Shown here piece after piece: positions 16,177-24,417 of a stretch of DNA of 64,000 bases. Positions within the stretch are counted from its first letter, which is position 1, and every line of letters starts with the position of its first letter. The notes under the pieces were generated by a model. It searched no databases. It saw nothing but the letters and a program-made list of their open reading frames with translations, and was not told where the DNA came from. The translations under genes and the position numbers were made by a program. This stretch comes from an uncultured Clostridia bacterium (lineage in GTDB: Bacteria > Bacillota > Clostridia > Christensenellales > Aristaeellaceae), in the NCBI GenBank assembly GCA_934675735.1, contig CAKURR010000002.1, forward strand, positions 226,112 to 290,111, written 5' to 3'.

Positions 16177-17274
16177 TCAGCTTCGCGTCAGCTCGCCCTT
16201 TTCCACGCGGTAGACCGCGCCCTGCTTCGCGCCCGCCAAATCGGAGAGGTCCGTGCAGGTGACAAACGTCTGTACGCGATCGATTCGCTCGATGAGCTGC
16301 CGCCTGCGGTTCGGGTCCAGCTCGCTCATCACGTCGTCAAGCATCAAAATCGGCGCTTCGCCGCTCTCCAGCCCCGCCAGCTCCAGCTGAGCCAGCTTGA
16401 GGGAGAGCACCGCGCTGCGCTGCTGCCCCTGAGAGGCGAACGTACGCGCCTCCTTGCCGTCGATGGTGATGGCAATGTCGTCCCGATGCACGCCGACGGT
16501 GGTCGTCATCCGCCGCAAATCCTCGCTTCGGGCGCGCGAAAGCCGCGCCAAAAGCGCTTCGTATACGTCGGATGCGTCCGCCACCTGCGACACATAGCGC
16601 AGATTCAGTTCTTCGCGCCCGCCCGTCAGCGACAGATGCGCCGAGCGGGCCAGCTCGCCGAGCTTGCCGACGGCCTCGCGGCGGTTTTCGCAGATGACCG
16701 CGCCGACGCGCGCGAGCTGCTCGTCCCACATATCCAATGTAGGCAGCAGCGACGGATTGCGGGCAATCTCCTTGAGCAGCGCGTTGCGCTGGTTGAGCGT
16801 GCGCACGGCGCGCTGGAGGGCGTAAAAATACGCGGGCCGCAGCTGAGACAGCTGCATATCCATAAACCGCCGCCGCTCCGCCGGGCCTTCCTTGACGATT
16901 TGCAGATCTTCCGGCGAAAACAGCACGCCGCAGACGTGGCCGAGCAGCTCGCCGATGCGTTCCGCCTGCCGAAGCCCGATGCGCACGGTTTTTTTCTTCT
17001 TCTGTGTGCGGCTGAGGATGACGGCGACCTCGTGCGTGCCGTCTCGCTGGGCGGTTTTCACCGTCACGCGCGCGCAGTCCTGCCCCCACTGAATCAGCTC
17101 CTCATCGCGGGAGGTTCGATGGCTTTTGCCCAGGCAGCACAGGTGCAGCGCCTCCAGAATATTCGTTTTTCCCTGCGCGTTCGGGCCGGTGAACACGGTG
17201 ACGCCCGCGTCCGGCTCGATGACCGCCTTTTCATAATTCCTGAAATGGCTCAGGCTGAGCGACGTAACCTGCAT
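16177..17274 (-). CDS. recF: DNA replication and repair protein RecF
   Basis: A 365-aa protein starting MQVTSLSLSHFRNYEKAVIE. Walker A is GPNAQGKTN (about residues 30-38). The ABC signature region is ASQGQQRSAVLSLKLAQLEL, and Walker B is PILMLDDVMSELDPNRR. RecF loads RecA at single-strand gaps together with RecO and RecR. The standard order dnaN-recF is kept on the minus strand, but dnaA is about 30 kb away. No convincing Shine-Dalgarno precedes ATG 17274; repeat E5 begins about 20 bp upstream. Confidence 0.96.
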   Translation of the reverse strand: MQVTSLSLSHFRNYEKAVIEPDAGVTVFTGPNAQGKTNILEALHLCCLGKSHRTSRDEELIQWGQDCARVTVKTAQRDGTHEVAVILSRTQKKKKTVRIGLRQAERIGELLGHVCGVLFSPEDLQIVKEGPAERRRFMDMQLSQLRPAYFYALQRAVRTLNQRNALLKEIARNPSLLPTLDMWDEQLARVGAVICENRREAVGKLGELARSAHLSLTGGREELNLRYVSQVADASDVYEALLARLSRARSEDLRRMTTTVGVHRDDIAITIDGKEARTFASQGQQRSAVLSLKLAQLELAGLESGEAPILMLDDVMSELDPNRRRQLIERIDRVQTFVTCTDLSDLAGAKQGAVYRVEKGELTRS

Positions 17275-17285
17275 AGCAACATACG

Positions 17286-17375
17286 GGGGAAGAACGTTGG
17301 GGGCGCCGCCCCCAATCCCCCGGCAGGGAACTGAGTTCCCTGCACCTTCCTCCTCCCATCCGCATTGCGGATGGG
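17286..17375 (-). repeat. Modular hairpin repeat E5 (minus orientation)
   Basis: Hairpin C is TTGGGGGC/GCCCCCAA (17297-17315), B is CAGGGAAC/GTTCCCTG (17324-17342), and A is CCCATCCGC/GCGGATGGG (17355-17375). The C end faces the recF start. It is back to back with E6. Confidence 0.8.
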
Positions 17376-17406
17376 TAATTTTATAAAATATTCTTTCTTT
17401 TTCCCC

Positions 17407-17575
17407 GTTTATCGCGCAGCGATAAACGATACGGGAGGTCCAGAAACCTCAGGTTCCTGACGGGGGATTGAAGCCATGCGCCCGCTGTGCGGGAAAAAGC
17501 ATGGCGGAAATCGGAAATCGCAAGGAGCGCTTGCGCGACTATGCGAGTTTCCCGGACTGGGGCGGCGCCCCACCG
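17407..17575 (+). repeat. Modular hairpin repeat E6 (plus orientation, with module D)
   Basis: Hairpin A is GTTTATCGC/GCGATAAAC (17407-17427). B is an imperfect AGAAACCT/AGGTTCCT (17441-17459). Module D (17461-17558) is nearly identical to that in E1 but has a 7-bp tandem duplication of GGAAATC. C is GGGGC/GCCCC (17559-17571). The C end abuts the dnaN stop. Confidence 0.78.
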
Positions 17576-17591
17576 TCCCCCCCGCCCGCCC

Positions 17592-18695
17592 TTACGCGTT
17601 GAATACGCGGACCGGAAGGACCAGGTAGAGATAGCTGTCGCCTTCCACCGGACAAACCACGCACGGGCTCACGTTCGAGTTAAAACGCATCACAATCCGG
17701 TCGTCGGAAAGCGCCTTGAGCACATCCGTGATGTAGCGCACGTTGAAGGCAATCGTCAAATCCTTGCCCTCCGTCGTGACCTCCATCTTCTCTTCCATGT
17801 CGCCCGTCTCGGAATTGGACGTAACCTCCAGCGTCTCGCCGTCAATCTTGAAGCAGACCAGGTTCGTCTTGCCTTCGCGGGCAATCAGGCTCGCACGGTC
17901 GATGGCGCTGCCCAGCTCGGCGCGGTCCACCGTCACGCGGGTCTGCCACTCTTCCGGCAGAATCTGGCGATAGCGGATAAATTCGCCCTCCAGCAGGCGC
18001 GCGACCACGCGCGTCTGACCGATGTTCATGCGCACATGGCTCTTGGTGAAGCATAGCGACACGCCCTCTTCCGTGTCCGCCAGAATCTTCGCGATATCGC
18101 CCAAAACACGGCCGCCCACCACCGCGCTGATCGGCGCCGCCGGGCCGACAATATTTTCCTTGCGCAGCGCAAGGCGGTAGCCGTCCAGCGCAACGACGCG
18201 CATTTCGGTTTGATTGATTTCCAGCAGGCAGCCGGTCAGAATCGGGCGGCTCTCGTCCTGCGCGATGGCAAACAGCGTGCGGCCGACCATATCCTTGAGC
18301 GTGTTTTGGGGCAGCTCAAAACTCTCGCCCTCCACCTGCGGCAGTTCGGGGTATTCCACCGGATCAAAGCCGTTGATCGTCGTGCGGATGCTCGCGCAGC
18401 GAATCGTTGCCTGCATCCGTTCGCCGACCGTGATGTCGCACGGGCCGCCCGGCAGCTTGCGAATGATTTCGCAAAGCAGCTTGCCCGGCAGAACGGCGCG
18501 GCCCTCTTCGCTGAAAGTCGCCGGAAGCAGGGTTTCGATGCCCAGCGCCAAATCCGTGCATGTCAAGCGAAGCCCCTCGTCGCAGGATTCGAACAGAATG
18601 CCTTCCAAAATCGGCTTGGTGGAGCGCACCGCCAGCGCGCGGCTGACAATGGAAAGCGCAATGTTCAATTCATTGGTATCACAAGTGAAACGCAT
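17592..18695 (-). CDS. dnaN: DNA polymerase III subunit beta (sliding clamp)
   Basis: A 367-aa protein. ATG 18695 was preferred over ATG 18701 because GGAGG is then eight rather than two bases away. It has three repeated clamp domains: MRFTCDTNELNIALSIVSRA at the start, SRPILTGCLLEINQTEMRVV in the middle, and VYLVLPVR-like C-terminus (YLYLVLPVRVFNA) ending as expected for a clamp. It tethers Pol III and many repair proteins to DNA. It is upstream of recF with repeats E5 and E6 between the two. It was not found next to dnaA, which is unusual for Bacillota. Confidence 0.97.
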   Translation of the reverse strand: MRFTCDTNELNIALSIVSRALAVRSTKPILEGILFESCDEGLRLTCTDLALGIETLLPATFSEEGRAVLPGKLLCEIIRKLPGGPCDITVGERMQATIRCASIRTTINGFDPVEYPELPQVEGESFELPQNTLKDMVGRTLFAIAQDESRPILTGCLLEINQTEMRVVALDGYRLALRKENIVGPAAPISAVVGGRVLGDIAKILADTEEGVSLCFTKSHVRMNIGQTRVVARLLEGEFIRYRQILPEEWQTRVTVDRAELGSAIDRASLIAREGKTNLVCFKIDGETLEVTSNSETGDMEEKMEVTTEGKDLTIAFNVRYITDVLKALSDDRIVMRFNSNVSPCVVCPVEGDSYLYLVLPVRVFNA

Positions 18696-18848
18696 TTTCA
18701 TAACCTCCAATGGGGTAGTAGCAGTATATACGTTCAGCAGCAGGAGCCGTAGAGCGGTGGAAAATCGGGATAAGTGCCAAAAACCCAAAACAGAGCAGAC
18801 TTTTGGCCTGTGGAAAACACTGGATAAAGCCCAAAACAACCGACCGAT

Positions 18849-18870
18849 TTATCCACATTGCTGTGCATAA
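18849..18870. other. Inverted pair of DnaA boxes upstream of dnaN
   Basis: TTATCCACA (18849-18857) and TGTGCATAA (18862-18870) both match TTATNCACA. They face each other across four bases, about 155 bp upstream of the dnaN start. In Bacillota the dnaA-dnaN gap usually carries DnaA boxes, and these may be its remnant. Confidence 0.6.
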
Positions 18871-19019
18871 CTTCGCCCCTGCGCCCCAAAAGGGCGGCAA
18901 AACGGTATAAAAGGGCAAATTCAGACTTATTCAGTATTCGCGCTGTCGGCGCAAAATCCTTCCCGAGGGGAGGCAAGACTTTGCGGGGCGCGCAAAAATT
19001 GAACGGGGAGGCGAAAGGG

Positions 19020-19048
19020 TTGAGAAAAACGGGCGGATGTGCTACACT
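19020..19048 (+). promoter_or_regulatory. Promoter for the FadR-type regulator
   Basis: TTGAGA and TACACT are separated by 17 bp. The predicted transcript would include repeat E7 in its leader of about 180 nt. Confidence 0.65.
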
Positions 19049-19115
19049 GATAAAGATAAAGAAGTTTGTCCGACAGACAATATGCTTCAAAAACGAATAC
19101 AAACGGTGGATTACC

Positions 19116-19200
19116 GTTTATCGCGCAGCGATAAACAAAGCGGGAAATCCAAGAACCTCAGGTTCTTGGTGGGGCGTGGGGCAAAGCCCCAACGTTCCCC
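19116..19200 (+). repeat. Modular hairpin repeat E7 (plus orientation)
   Basis: Hairpin A is GTTTATCGC/GCGATAAAC (19116-19136), B is CCAAGAACC/GGTTCTTGG (19149-19169), and C is GGGGC/GCCCC (19178-19190), ending ACGTTC. It lies within the leader of the FadR-type gene. Confidence 0.8.
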
Positions 19201-19238
19201 CGCCCCTTTCACCTTGAAGCAAAAGAAAGGCAGAATCG

Positions 19239-19943
19239 ATGGAGACAGTCAGAAAAACACGAAAACTTCCGGAACAGGTGGCCGATAAGCTGCGGGAGAT
19301 GATCATACAGGAATCGCTCAAGACGGGCGCGAAACTGCCGGCCGAGGCGGAGCTGATGGAGCGCTTCGGAGTCAGCCGCTCGACGGTGCGCGAGGCGGTC
19401 AAAATTTTGCAGACGGAGCACATCGTCGATATCCGTCAGGGGCAGGGCACGTTTCTGTGCGCGATGCCGGGGCTGGCGAGCGACCCGCTGGGGCTGCGCT
19501 TTGCCGACCAGGAGGAGCTTATCGCCCAGCTGCTGGAAACGCGCCTGCTGATTGAGCCGAGCGTCGCCGCGCTGGCGGCCCTGCGTCGGCAGGATAAACA
19601 GCTGGTCGCGATGAAAAACCTGCTGGATAAGATGGATAATGCCTATCTGCACGGCGAGGATTACACGCCTTATGACTTTGAGTTTCATTCTTTAATCGCT
19701 CAGTGCACGGGCAACGATGTGATGAAGCGCCTTCTGCCGACGATTCACGAATCCATTCAGGCGGGCTATCACCACACTCGCCGTGTGGAGGGCAGTTATC
19801 AGCGCGCGAGCCAATGCCATTTGGAGATGTATCGCGGCATTCTGGAGCACGACAGCGAGCGCGCGCGGCAGGCGGCCCAGCGGCACATGATGCAGACGAT
19901 GCACGACTCGGGCGTCGAAGTGCCGTCGGTGCTGGTGAAGTGA
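19239..19943 (+). CDS. GntR/FadR family transcriptional regulator (FCD domain)
   Basis: A 234-aa protein with AAAGAAAGG nine bases before ATG 19239. The winged HTH covers about residues 8-72: QVADKLREMIIQESLKTGAK, then LMERFGVSRSTVREAVKILQ and the wing VDIRQGQGTFLC. The FCD domain follows with ETRLLIEPSVAALAA, DFEFHSLIAQCTGND and HLEMYRGILEHDSERAR, in which the Asp/His ligands of the metal site are seen. It probably controls a carboxylate or sugar-acid pathway elsewhere, since no obvious target gene is adjacent. Confidence 0.9.
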   Translation: METVRKTRKLPEQVADKLREMIIQESLKTGAKLPAEAELMERFGVSRSTVREAVKILQTEHIVDIRQGQGTFLCAMPGLASDPLGLRFADQEELIAQLLETRLLIEPSVAALAALRRQDKQLVAMKNLLDKMDNAYLHGEDYTPYDFEFHSLIAQCTGNDVMKRLLPTIHESIQAGYHHTRRVEGSYQRASQCHLEMYRGILEHDSERARQAAQRHMMQTMHDSGVEVPSVLVK

Positions 19944-19949
19944 GAGGGA

Positions 19950-20032
19950 GGAACGTTCGAGGCTCCGTCTCGAGCTCCGGCAGGAACCTGAGGTTCCTGC
20001 ACCTTCCGCTTACCGGATTGCTGCGCAATCCG
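19950..20032 (-). repeat. Modular hairpin repeat E8 (minus orientation)
   Basis: Hairpin C is a shorter TCGAG/CTCGA pair (19957-19973), B is CAGGAACC/GGTTCCTG (19981-19999), and A is CGGATTGC/GCAATCCG (20014-20032). The C end abuts the stop of the FadR-type gene. It is back to back with E9. Confidence 0.75.
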
Positions 20033-20055
20033 TGGGGAAAGTTTGAATTGAGTCT

Positions 20056-20140
20056 GTTTATCGCGCAGCGATAAACAAGGAGGGAAATCCAAGAACCTCA
20101 GGTTCTTGGTGGGGTTCGGGGCAAAGCCCCGCCGTACCCC
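20056..20140 (+). repeat. Modular hairpin repeat E9 (plus orientation)
   Basis: Hairpin A is GTTTATCGC/GCGATAAAC (20056-20076), B is CCAAGAACC/GGTTCTTGG (20089-20109), and C is CGGGGC/GCCCCG (20117-20131). The C end abuts the trmO start. Confidence 0.8.
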
Positions 20141-20142
20141 CA

Positions 20143-20832
20143 ATGATGAGCATGGAAACAATCAAAGTCGTCGCCCGAATCCGGAGCGATTTCCCGCAGA
20201 AGTTCGGCATTCCGCGCCAGAGCGGCGTTGTGCCCGAAACGCGCGCAACCGTCGTCTTTGAAAAGCCGTATCAAAACGCCGACGCGCTGCGCGGCATCGA
20301 GAGTTTTTCGCATCTGTGGCTGATTTGGGGCTTTTCCGCCTGCGAGCGGGAAGCGTGGTCGCCGACCGTGCGCCCGCCGCGGCTGGGCGGCAATACGCGC
20401 ATGGGCGTGTTCGCCACAAGATCGCCGTTTCGGCCCAACCCCATCGGGCTGTCGTCCGTGACGCTTGAAGAAGTCCGCCTGCATACGCCGGACGGGCCGA
20501 CGCTCATCGTCGGCGGCGCAGACCTGATGGACGGTACGCCGATTTACGATATCAAGCCCTATCTGCCGTATGCCGACTGCCATCCCGAGGCGACGGGCGG
20601 CTTTGCCGAGAAACGAAAAAACTACGCGCTGACGGTTGACTTTCCGCCGGAGCTGGAGGAAAAAATCCCGCCCGAACACCGCGCGGCGCTTCGCGGCGTG
20701 CTGGCGCACGACCCGCGGCCGTCGTATCAGAGCGATGAAAAGCGGCTGTACGGCGTGGCGTTTGCGGGCCGAAACGTCCGCTTCACCGTTCGGGACGGCG
20801 TGCTGACGGTGCGGGAAATTGAAAAGTTATAA
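20143..20832 (+). CDS. trmO: tRNA (N6-threonylcarbamoyladenosine(37)-N6)-methyltransferase TrmO
   Basis: A 229-aa protein with the hallmark TsaA/TrmO segment FATRSPFRPNPIGLSSV (about residues 87-103), ESFSHLWLIWGFS upstream, and DLMDGTPIYDIKPYLPYAD. The enzyme uses SAM to methylate t6A37 of tRNA. Three in-frame ATGs lie at 20143, 20146 and 20152, and no good ribosome site is visible because repeat E9 ends directly before the gene, so the exact start is uncertain. A terminator follows at 20836. Confidence 0.93.
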   Translation: MMSMETIKVVARIRSDFPQKFGIPRQSGVVPETRATVVFEKPYQNADALRGIESFSHLWLIWGFSACEREAWSPTVRPPRLGGNTRMGVFATRSPFRPNPIGLSSVTLEEVRLHTPDGPTLIVGGADLMDGTPIYDIKPYLPYADCHPEATGGFAEKRKNYALTVDFPPELEEKIPPEHRAALRGVLAHDPRPSYQSDEKRLYGVAFAGRNVRFTVRDGVLTVREIEKL

Positions 20833-20835
20833 GAA

Positions 20836-20872
20836 AAAAGCTCAGGCTGAAAAATGCCTGAGCTTTTTTGTG
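20836..20872 (+). terminator. Intrinsic terminator after trmO
   Basis: AAAAGCTCAGGC and GCCTGAGCTTTT form a 12-bp stem with an eight-base loop and T-run. Confidence 0.9.
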
Positions 20873-20877
20873 CGCTT

Positions 20878-20905
20878 GCAGGGGCGCGCGTTGCGCGTCC
20901 GTGGG
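20878..20905. repeat. Short dispersed repeat (GGGGCGCGC type), copy 2
   Basis: GGGGCGCGCGTTGCGCGTCC closely resembles, in inverse orientation, the repeat at 5001-5022 between the germination genes. Confidence 0.45.
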
Positions 20906-20995
20906 GAGAAGGAAAACGGGTTCAAACCGACTTGCGCGCAGTCAGGTATCGCTTCGCTCCCTGACTCTCGTTTTGTGTGCTGCGCAATGGGGGCG

Positions 20996-21056
20996 CTGGG
21001 CTGCCGCCCAGACCTGCTTGGGGACCAGTCCCCAAACCCCTTCTTCGCTTCGCGGC
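20996..21056 (-). repeat. Modular hairpin repeat E10 (minus orientation, variant)
   Basis: Hairpin C is CTGGGC/GCCCAG (20996-21011). Hairpin B is of the third type, TTGGGGAC/GTCCCCAA (21018-21035). A GCTTCGCGGC stretch follows where hairpin A would be. The A side, not the C side, abuts the neighbouring gene stop here. Confidence 0.6.
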
Positions 21057-21059
21057 GGC

Positions 21060-21827
21060 TTAAAGATTTTCTTCTTTCAGCAAATCCTTCAGCTTTTGAT
21101 CCGGTGCGGAGGTTTCGTCCTCCGGCAGGTGCAGATCGATATGGTCCCCGGGCTGCTCGAGGGCGACGACGCGGGTCTGCGGCGTTTCGCCCGTGACGGC
21201 AAAGCGCAGCGCGACGTCGGGCCTGCCCTGAAAATGCATGGGGATAAAGAACCGGGGCTTCACGGTCATGATGAAATAGCCCGCGCCCGCGTCATACATG
21301 CTGCCCTGTCTGGGATCGACGGGGAAAAACGCCACGTCGATTTTCTGTTTGGGAATCGGCGCGACGCAGTCATAAAACGCGCGCTCGGCGGCTTCGATTT
21401 CCGTCACGGAGGATTCGTCCCGCCAATGCCACAGGTTCAAATCGCCTGCGTGGAACAGCGTGATGCCCGCGAAATCGACATAGAACGAAACGCCCTCGTC
21501 CGTCGAGCCGTAGGCGTGCACGGTCAGCGCACCGAAGGTGCGCTCGTCGCCCGGGGCAAGGCGCACGCCGCGATACGGCTCGGGCACATCGAAGCCGAGC
21601 ACATATGTCGCCGTTTCGCCGCACAGGTCATAAATCGCCGGGGAAAAGTGGTCGTCATGGTGGTGGCTGACGAACACATACAGCTTGTCAAACGCTGCGA
21701 GGGTCTCTTTGCCCGGCAGAGCGCGCCGATCCGGCCCGTTTTCGCTGGCGTCAAAGAGCAGGCCGGTATCGCCGAGCGACACGAGAAAGCCGCTGCCCCC
21801 CAAATATTCAATGGCGATATCCTTCAT
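21060..21827 (-). CDS. Metallo-beta-lactamase fold hydrolase (UlaG-like)
   Basis: A 255-aa protein with AAAGGAG before ATG 21827. The zinc-binding HxHxDH motif is SHHHDDHF (about residues 54-61), with later ligands in HAGDLNLWHW and MHFQGRPD. Its architecture, starting IAIEYLGGSGFLV, resembles UlaG/YcfV-type L-ascorbate-6-phosphate lactonases or general MBL-fold phosphodiesterases. There is no signal peptide. The substrate is unassigned. Confidence 0.85.
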   Translation of the reverse strand: MKDIAIEYLGGSGFLVSLGDTGLLFDASENGPDRRALPGKETLAAFDKLYVFVSHHHDDHFSPAIYDLCGETATYVLGFDVPEPYRGVRLAPGDERTFGALTVHAYGSTDEGVSFYVDFAGITLFHAGDLNLWHWRDESSVTEIEAAERAFYDCVAPIPKQKIDVAFFPVDPRQGSMYDAGAGYFIMTVKPRFFIPMHFQGRPDVALRFAVTGETPQTRVVALEQPGDHIDLHLPEDETSAPDQKLKDLLKEENL

Positions 21828-21983
21828 ACCGATGCGCTCCTTTCGTGCTTTTCACTCCTTTCATTGTAACCATTTTTTTCCACTTGTCAATCTTTTTTGC
21901 CTTTCTTTCTCCACTTACGCTCCATCATTGCGCCGAAAACGATTGGAAAAGCGGATGAGAGCACCACTTCGTGTCCAAATTCG

Positions 21984-23525
21984 TCATAAAATGTCGGAAA
22001 CGGGGGCTTCGCGCACCCCTTCGCGCGCCAGTCGGACGGCGCGGGTGCAGACGGTCTCTGCAAATCGCCTGTCGTGCGACACGGCGATGATGCAGCCGGG
22101 GTAATCGGCAAACAGCTTCCGCACGACAGGGCCGGAGAGCGGGGAGAGGTTTCGCGTCGGCTCGTCGAGCAGCAGCACGTCCGCCCGGCTTTCGGCCATC
22201 ATCAAAAACATCAGCTTGGCCTTCTGCCCGCCGGAAAGGCCCGCACAGGGATGGCGCATCTCGTCGGCGGTGAATTTCATGCTGCCCAGCAGCAGACCGG
22301 CGCGGCTGAGCGCGTCCTTTTCGCCCGACGGGGCGAGCAGCTCGACGGGGGAAAGGCGCAGATCGAGCAGCTCGCCGGGGTCCTGCGGCATGTAAAAGAC
22401 GCGCAGGTCGGCGCGCTTTTCGAGCGTATCGCGGATGAAGCGCAGAAGGGTGGATTTGCCCACGCCGTTTTTGCCGCAGATGCACAGCTTTTCATCGGCG
22501 CGGACGGTCAGGCGGATATCTTGGCAGAGCGTTTGGCCGTCGATGCTCAGCGCGGGGCAGGCGAGGTCGAGCACGGTTTTCGCGGCGGGCAGCGGCGTGC
22601 AGTCGAGCTTGGCGAAGATGGCTTCCTCCTGCTCGGGCAGGGCGGTCAGGCTGTCCTGCTCGCGCTCAAAGCGCCTGCCCATTGCCTGAACGGCGTGCAT
22701 TTTCTTTTTGAGCAGTCGGCCGCCGTGCGGATCGTTGCGGGAGACGGCGTTCTGGTCGTGTTCCACCTTGCGGCGGATGGCTTCATAGCGCGCCATTTTT
22801 GCCTGAAAATCCTCGCGCTCTTTGCGCGCGATTTGGGTCTGCTTGTCAAAAGCCGCGATGCGTTCTTCGTAAAATCGGTCATAGCCCATGGCATACAGCG
22901 TCGCGCGGGGCGCCTGCCTGCGCCGCAGACGCTCCAGCAGAAGGACGCTCGTCGCGGCGCGCGAGAGCAGGGCTTCGTCGTGGGAGACAAAGAGCACGGT
23001 CAGCTTGCAGGTCAGCAGAAAATCCTCCAGCCAGCGGACGGAATCGCCGTCCAAATCGTTGGTCGGCTCGTCGAGCAGCAGCACCTCGGGCGAGGCCATC
23101 AGCAGCCGCGCCAGCTGCAATTTGACGCGTTCGCCGCCGGAAAAATCGGCCATGCGCTGCGGGCTGTAAAACACGTCGGCGGGCAGGGCGAGCCGCGCGG
23201 CCAACTGCCCGAGGTCTTTCGGCGATTGGTCGAAAAAGACGGGCGACGCGCAGAAAAAATCGTAAGCGCTCTTTTCGCGCTCGTCTGCGAGCAGCTCCTG
23301 AGGCAGATAGCCCGCGCGGCCGCGGCAGGAAAACGAGCCGGTGACTTCGATATAATCGTTCACGCTTACATCGCCCGCCAGCACGCGGAGCAGGGTGGAT
23401 TTGCCGTTGCCCTCTTCGCCGATGAGCGCGAGGCGTTCGCCGTCGCCGACGGCAAGAGAGAGGGAATCGACGAGAACGGCGAGGTCTTTGCGATGGGTGA
23501 GTGTCAGGTTGTCAATCGTTAACAT
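21984..23525 (-). CDS. ABC-F family ATP-binding protein
   Basis: A 513-aa protein with AGGAG before ATG 23525. It has two nucleotide-binding domains in tandem without membrane segments. NBD1 has Walker A IGEEGNGKST, signature FSGGERVKLQLARLL and Walker B LLLDEPTNDLDG. NBD2 has CGKNGVGKSTLL, LSGGQKAKL and LLLDEPTRNL. The linker between them (about residues 230-310) is basic and coiled, as in ABC-F proteins that bind the ribosomal E site. It could be a housekeeping translation factor or an antibiotic-resistance ribosome protector. The terminator in its leader (23557-23594) favours inducible expression. Confidence 0.92.
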   Translation of the reverse strand: MLTIDNLTLTHRKDLAVLVDSLSLAVGDGERLALIGEEGNGKSTLLRVLAGDVSVNDYIEVTGSFSCRGRAGYLPQELLADEREKSAYDFFCASPVFFDQSPKDLGQLAARLALPADVFYSPQRMADFSGGERVKLQLARLLMASPEVLLLDEPTNDLDGDSVRWLEDFLLTCKLTVLFVSHDEALLSRAATSVLLLERLRRRQAPRATLYAMGYDRFYEERIAAFDKQTQIARKEREDFQAKMARYEAIRRKVEHDQNAVSRNDPHGGRLLKKKMHAVQAMGRRFEREQDSLTALPEQEEAIFAKLDCTPLPAAKTVLDLACPALSIDGQTLCQDIRLTVRADEKLCICGKNGVGKSTLLRFIRDTLEKRADLRVFYMPQDPGELLDLRLSPVELLAPSGEKDALSRAGLLLGSMKFTADEMRHPCAGLSGGQKAKLMFLMMAESRADVLLLDEPTRNLSPLSGPVVRKLFADYPGCIIAVSHDRRFAETVCTRAVRLAREGVREAPVSDIL

Positions 23526-23780
23526 AAAACTCCTATTCTGCTTTTTCAATGAAAAGCAAAAAAATCCGCCTTCGGCCGTTGCGGCCAAAGGCGGAAACCC
23601 ACGCAAAGAACGCACGCTCAAAAAGCATGCATCAACCGAAACAGCGCGTCTTGATTTCCGTTTGGCCGGACAGCCGAAACAAGCCCGCGAAAAACGCGCG
23701 CTCCGGTTGTCTGTCCATACAGAAATCACTTGCGCATGCTCCGATGTTCACCCCTTTCAAAAATCCCGTTCAGTATAGCG
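23526..23780 (-). promoter_or_regulatory. Leader of ABC-F gene with possible short upstream ORFs
   Basis: The minus-strand leader upstream of the ABC-F gene includes a terminator and very short ORFs upstream of it. These include MRK-stop at about 23736 and a 28-codon ORF starting MDRQPERAFFAG at about 23719. Translation of such ORFs could couple ribosome stalling to terminator read-through. The ORFs are visible, but their use is inference. Confidence 0.4.
23557..23594 (-). terminator. Intrinsic terminator inside the ABC-F leader (attenuator candidate)
   Basis: On the minus strand CCGCCTTTGGCCG and CGGCCGAAGGCGG pair over 13 positions with one mismatch and a CAA loop. ATTTTTTTGC follows. The hairpin ends about 30 nt before the ABC-F start, on the same strand, so it would stop transcription before the gene unless antiterminated. 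Confidence 0.8.
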
Positions 23781-23853
23781 CCAAGTTTGAAAAATGTCAA
23801 GCAAATTGTGTTCTTTGCCAAGCTGACCGCGCCGAGATTTGGCGCATTTAACG

Positions 23854-23882
23854 TTGACACATTTTGATGTTCTCCGTATAAT
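23854..23882 (+). promoter_or_regulatory. Consensus sigma-A promoter for marR-ABC operon
   Basis: TTGACA (23854-23859) and TATAAT (23877-23882) are separated by exactly 17 bp. Such a perfect promoter suggests tight repression, presumably by the MarR protein it expresses. Confidence 0.9.
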
Positions 23883-23913
23883 AGCTCACAGTGTTAGCAA
23901 AAGGAGGGATTCT

Positions 23914-24417
23914 GTGACGGAAAACGCTGCGCTGACGGAAGAAGCGGTTCATACCCTGGCGGAAAAAATGGTCTGCCTGTTGGATGAACATCCGCGGGAA
24001 GCGCGGGATAACCGTTTCAGCGCGACCGTGTGCGGCGAAATGGCCGTGATGCGGCTTTTGCATAACGGCGGAAAGAAGCGGATGACGGCTGGCGAGCTGA
24101 GCAGCCGGCTGAGCATGACCACCTCGCGCATCGCCGCCGTGCTCGGCAGCCTGGAAAAGAAAGGGCTGCTCGAGCGCGAAAACGACGAAATCGACCGCCG
24201 CCGCGTGCTTGTGTCGCTGACACAGGCAGGCGACGCGCTCTGCGAAAAGCGGAGACAGCATTTTATGAAAAAAATCGAGGTCATGCTGAATATGATGGGC
24301 AGCGACGCGCAGGAATTTGTGCGCCTGCTCGGGCGGACGTTCGAGATTACGGCGTCCGACGCGTTCAGACAGTGTGACGATATCATCGATGAAGATAAGG
24401 AGGACTTCAATGGCTGA
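23914..24417 (+). CDS. MarR family transcriptional regulator
   Basis: A 167-aa protein starting at GTG 23914, with AAAGGAGGG seven bases upstream. The winged HTH is visible: MRLLHNGGKKRMTAGELSSR, then SMTTSRIAAVLGSLEKKGLL and the wing RENDEIDRRRVLVSLT with the conserved D-RR. Terminal helices form the dimer interface. It overlaps the following ABC exporter gene by eight bases, so it is translationally coupled. It most likely represses its own operon and releases when a drug-like or phenolic ligand binds. Confidence 0.93.
   Translation: MTENAALTEEAVHTLAEKMVCLLDEHPREARDNRFSATVCGEMAVMRLLHNGGKKRMTAGELSSRLSMTTSRIAAVLGSLEKKGLLERENDEIDRRRVLVSLTQAGDALCEKRRQHFMKKIEVMLNMMGSDAQEFVRLLGRTFEITASDAFRQCDDIIDEDKEDFNG

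Larger units (their letters stand above)
18696..19238. other. dnaN/GntR divergent intergenic region
   Basis: This 543-bp gap holds the leader of dnaN, an inverted pair of DnaA boxes, a sigma-A promoter for the rightward regulator gene (19020-19048) and repeat E7. No further gene is supported. Confidence 0.6.

Noticed and set aside
15588..20140. Could the recurrent hairpin repeats be a CRISPR array?
   Set aside because: The units are scattered singly or in inverted pairs between genes, differ in sequence, and show no regular spacers or cas genes.
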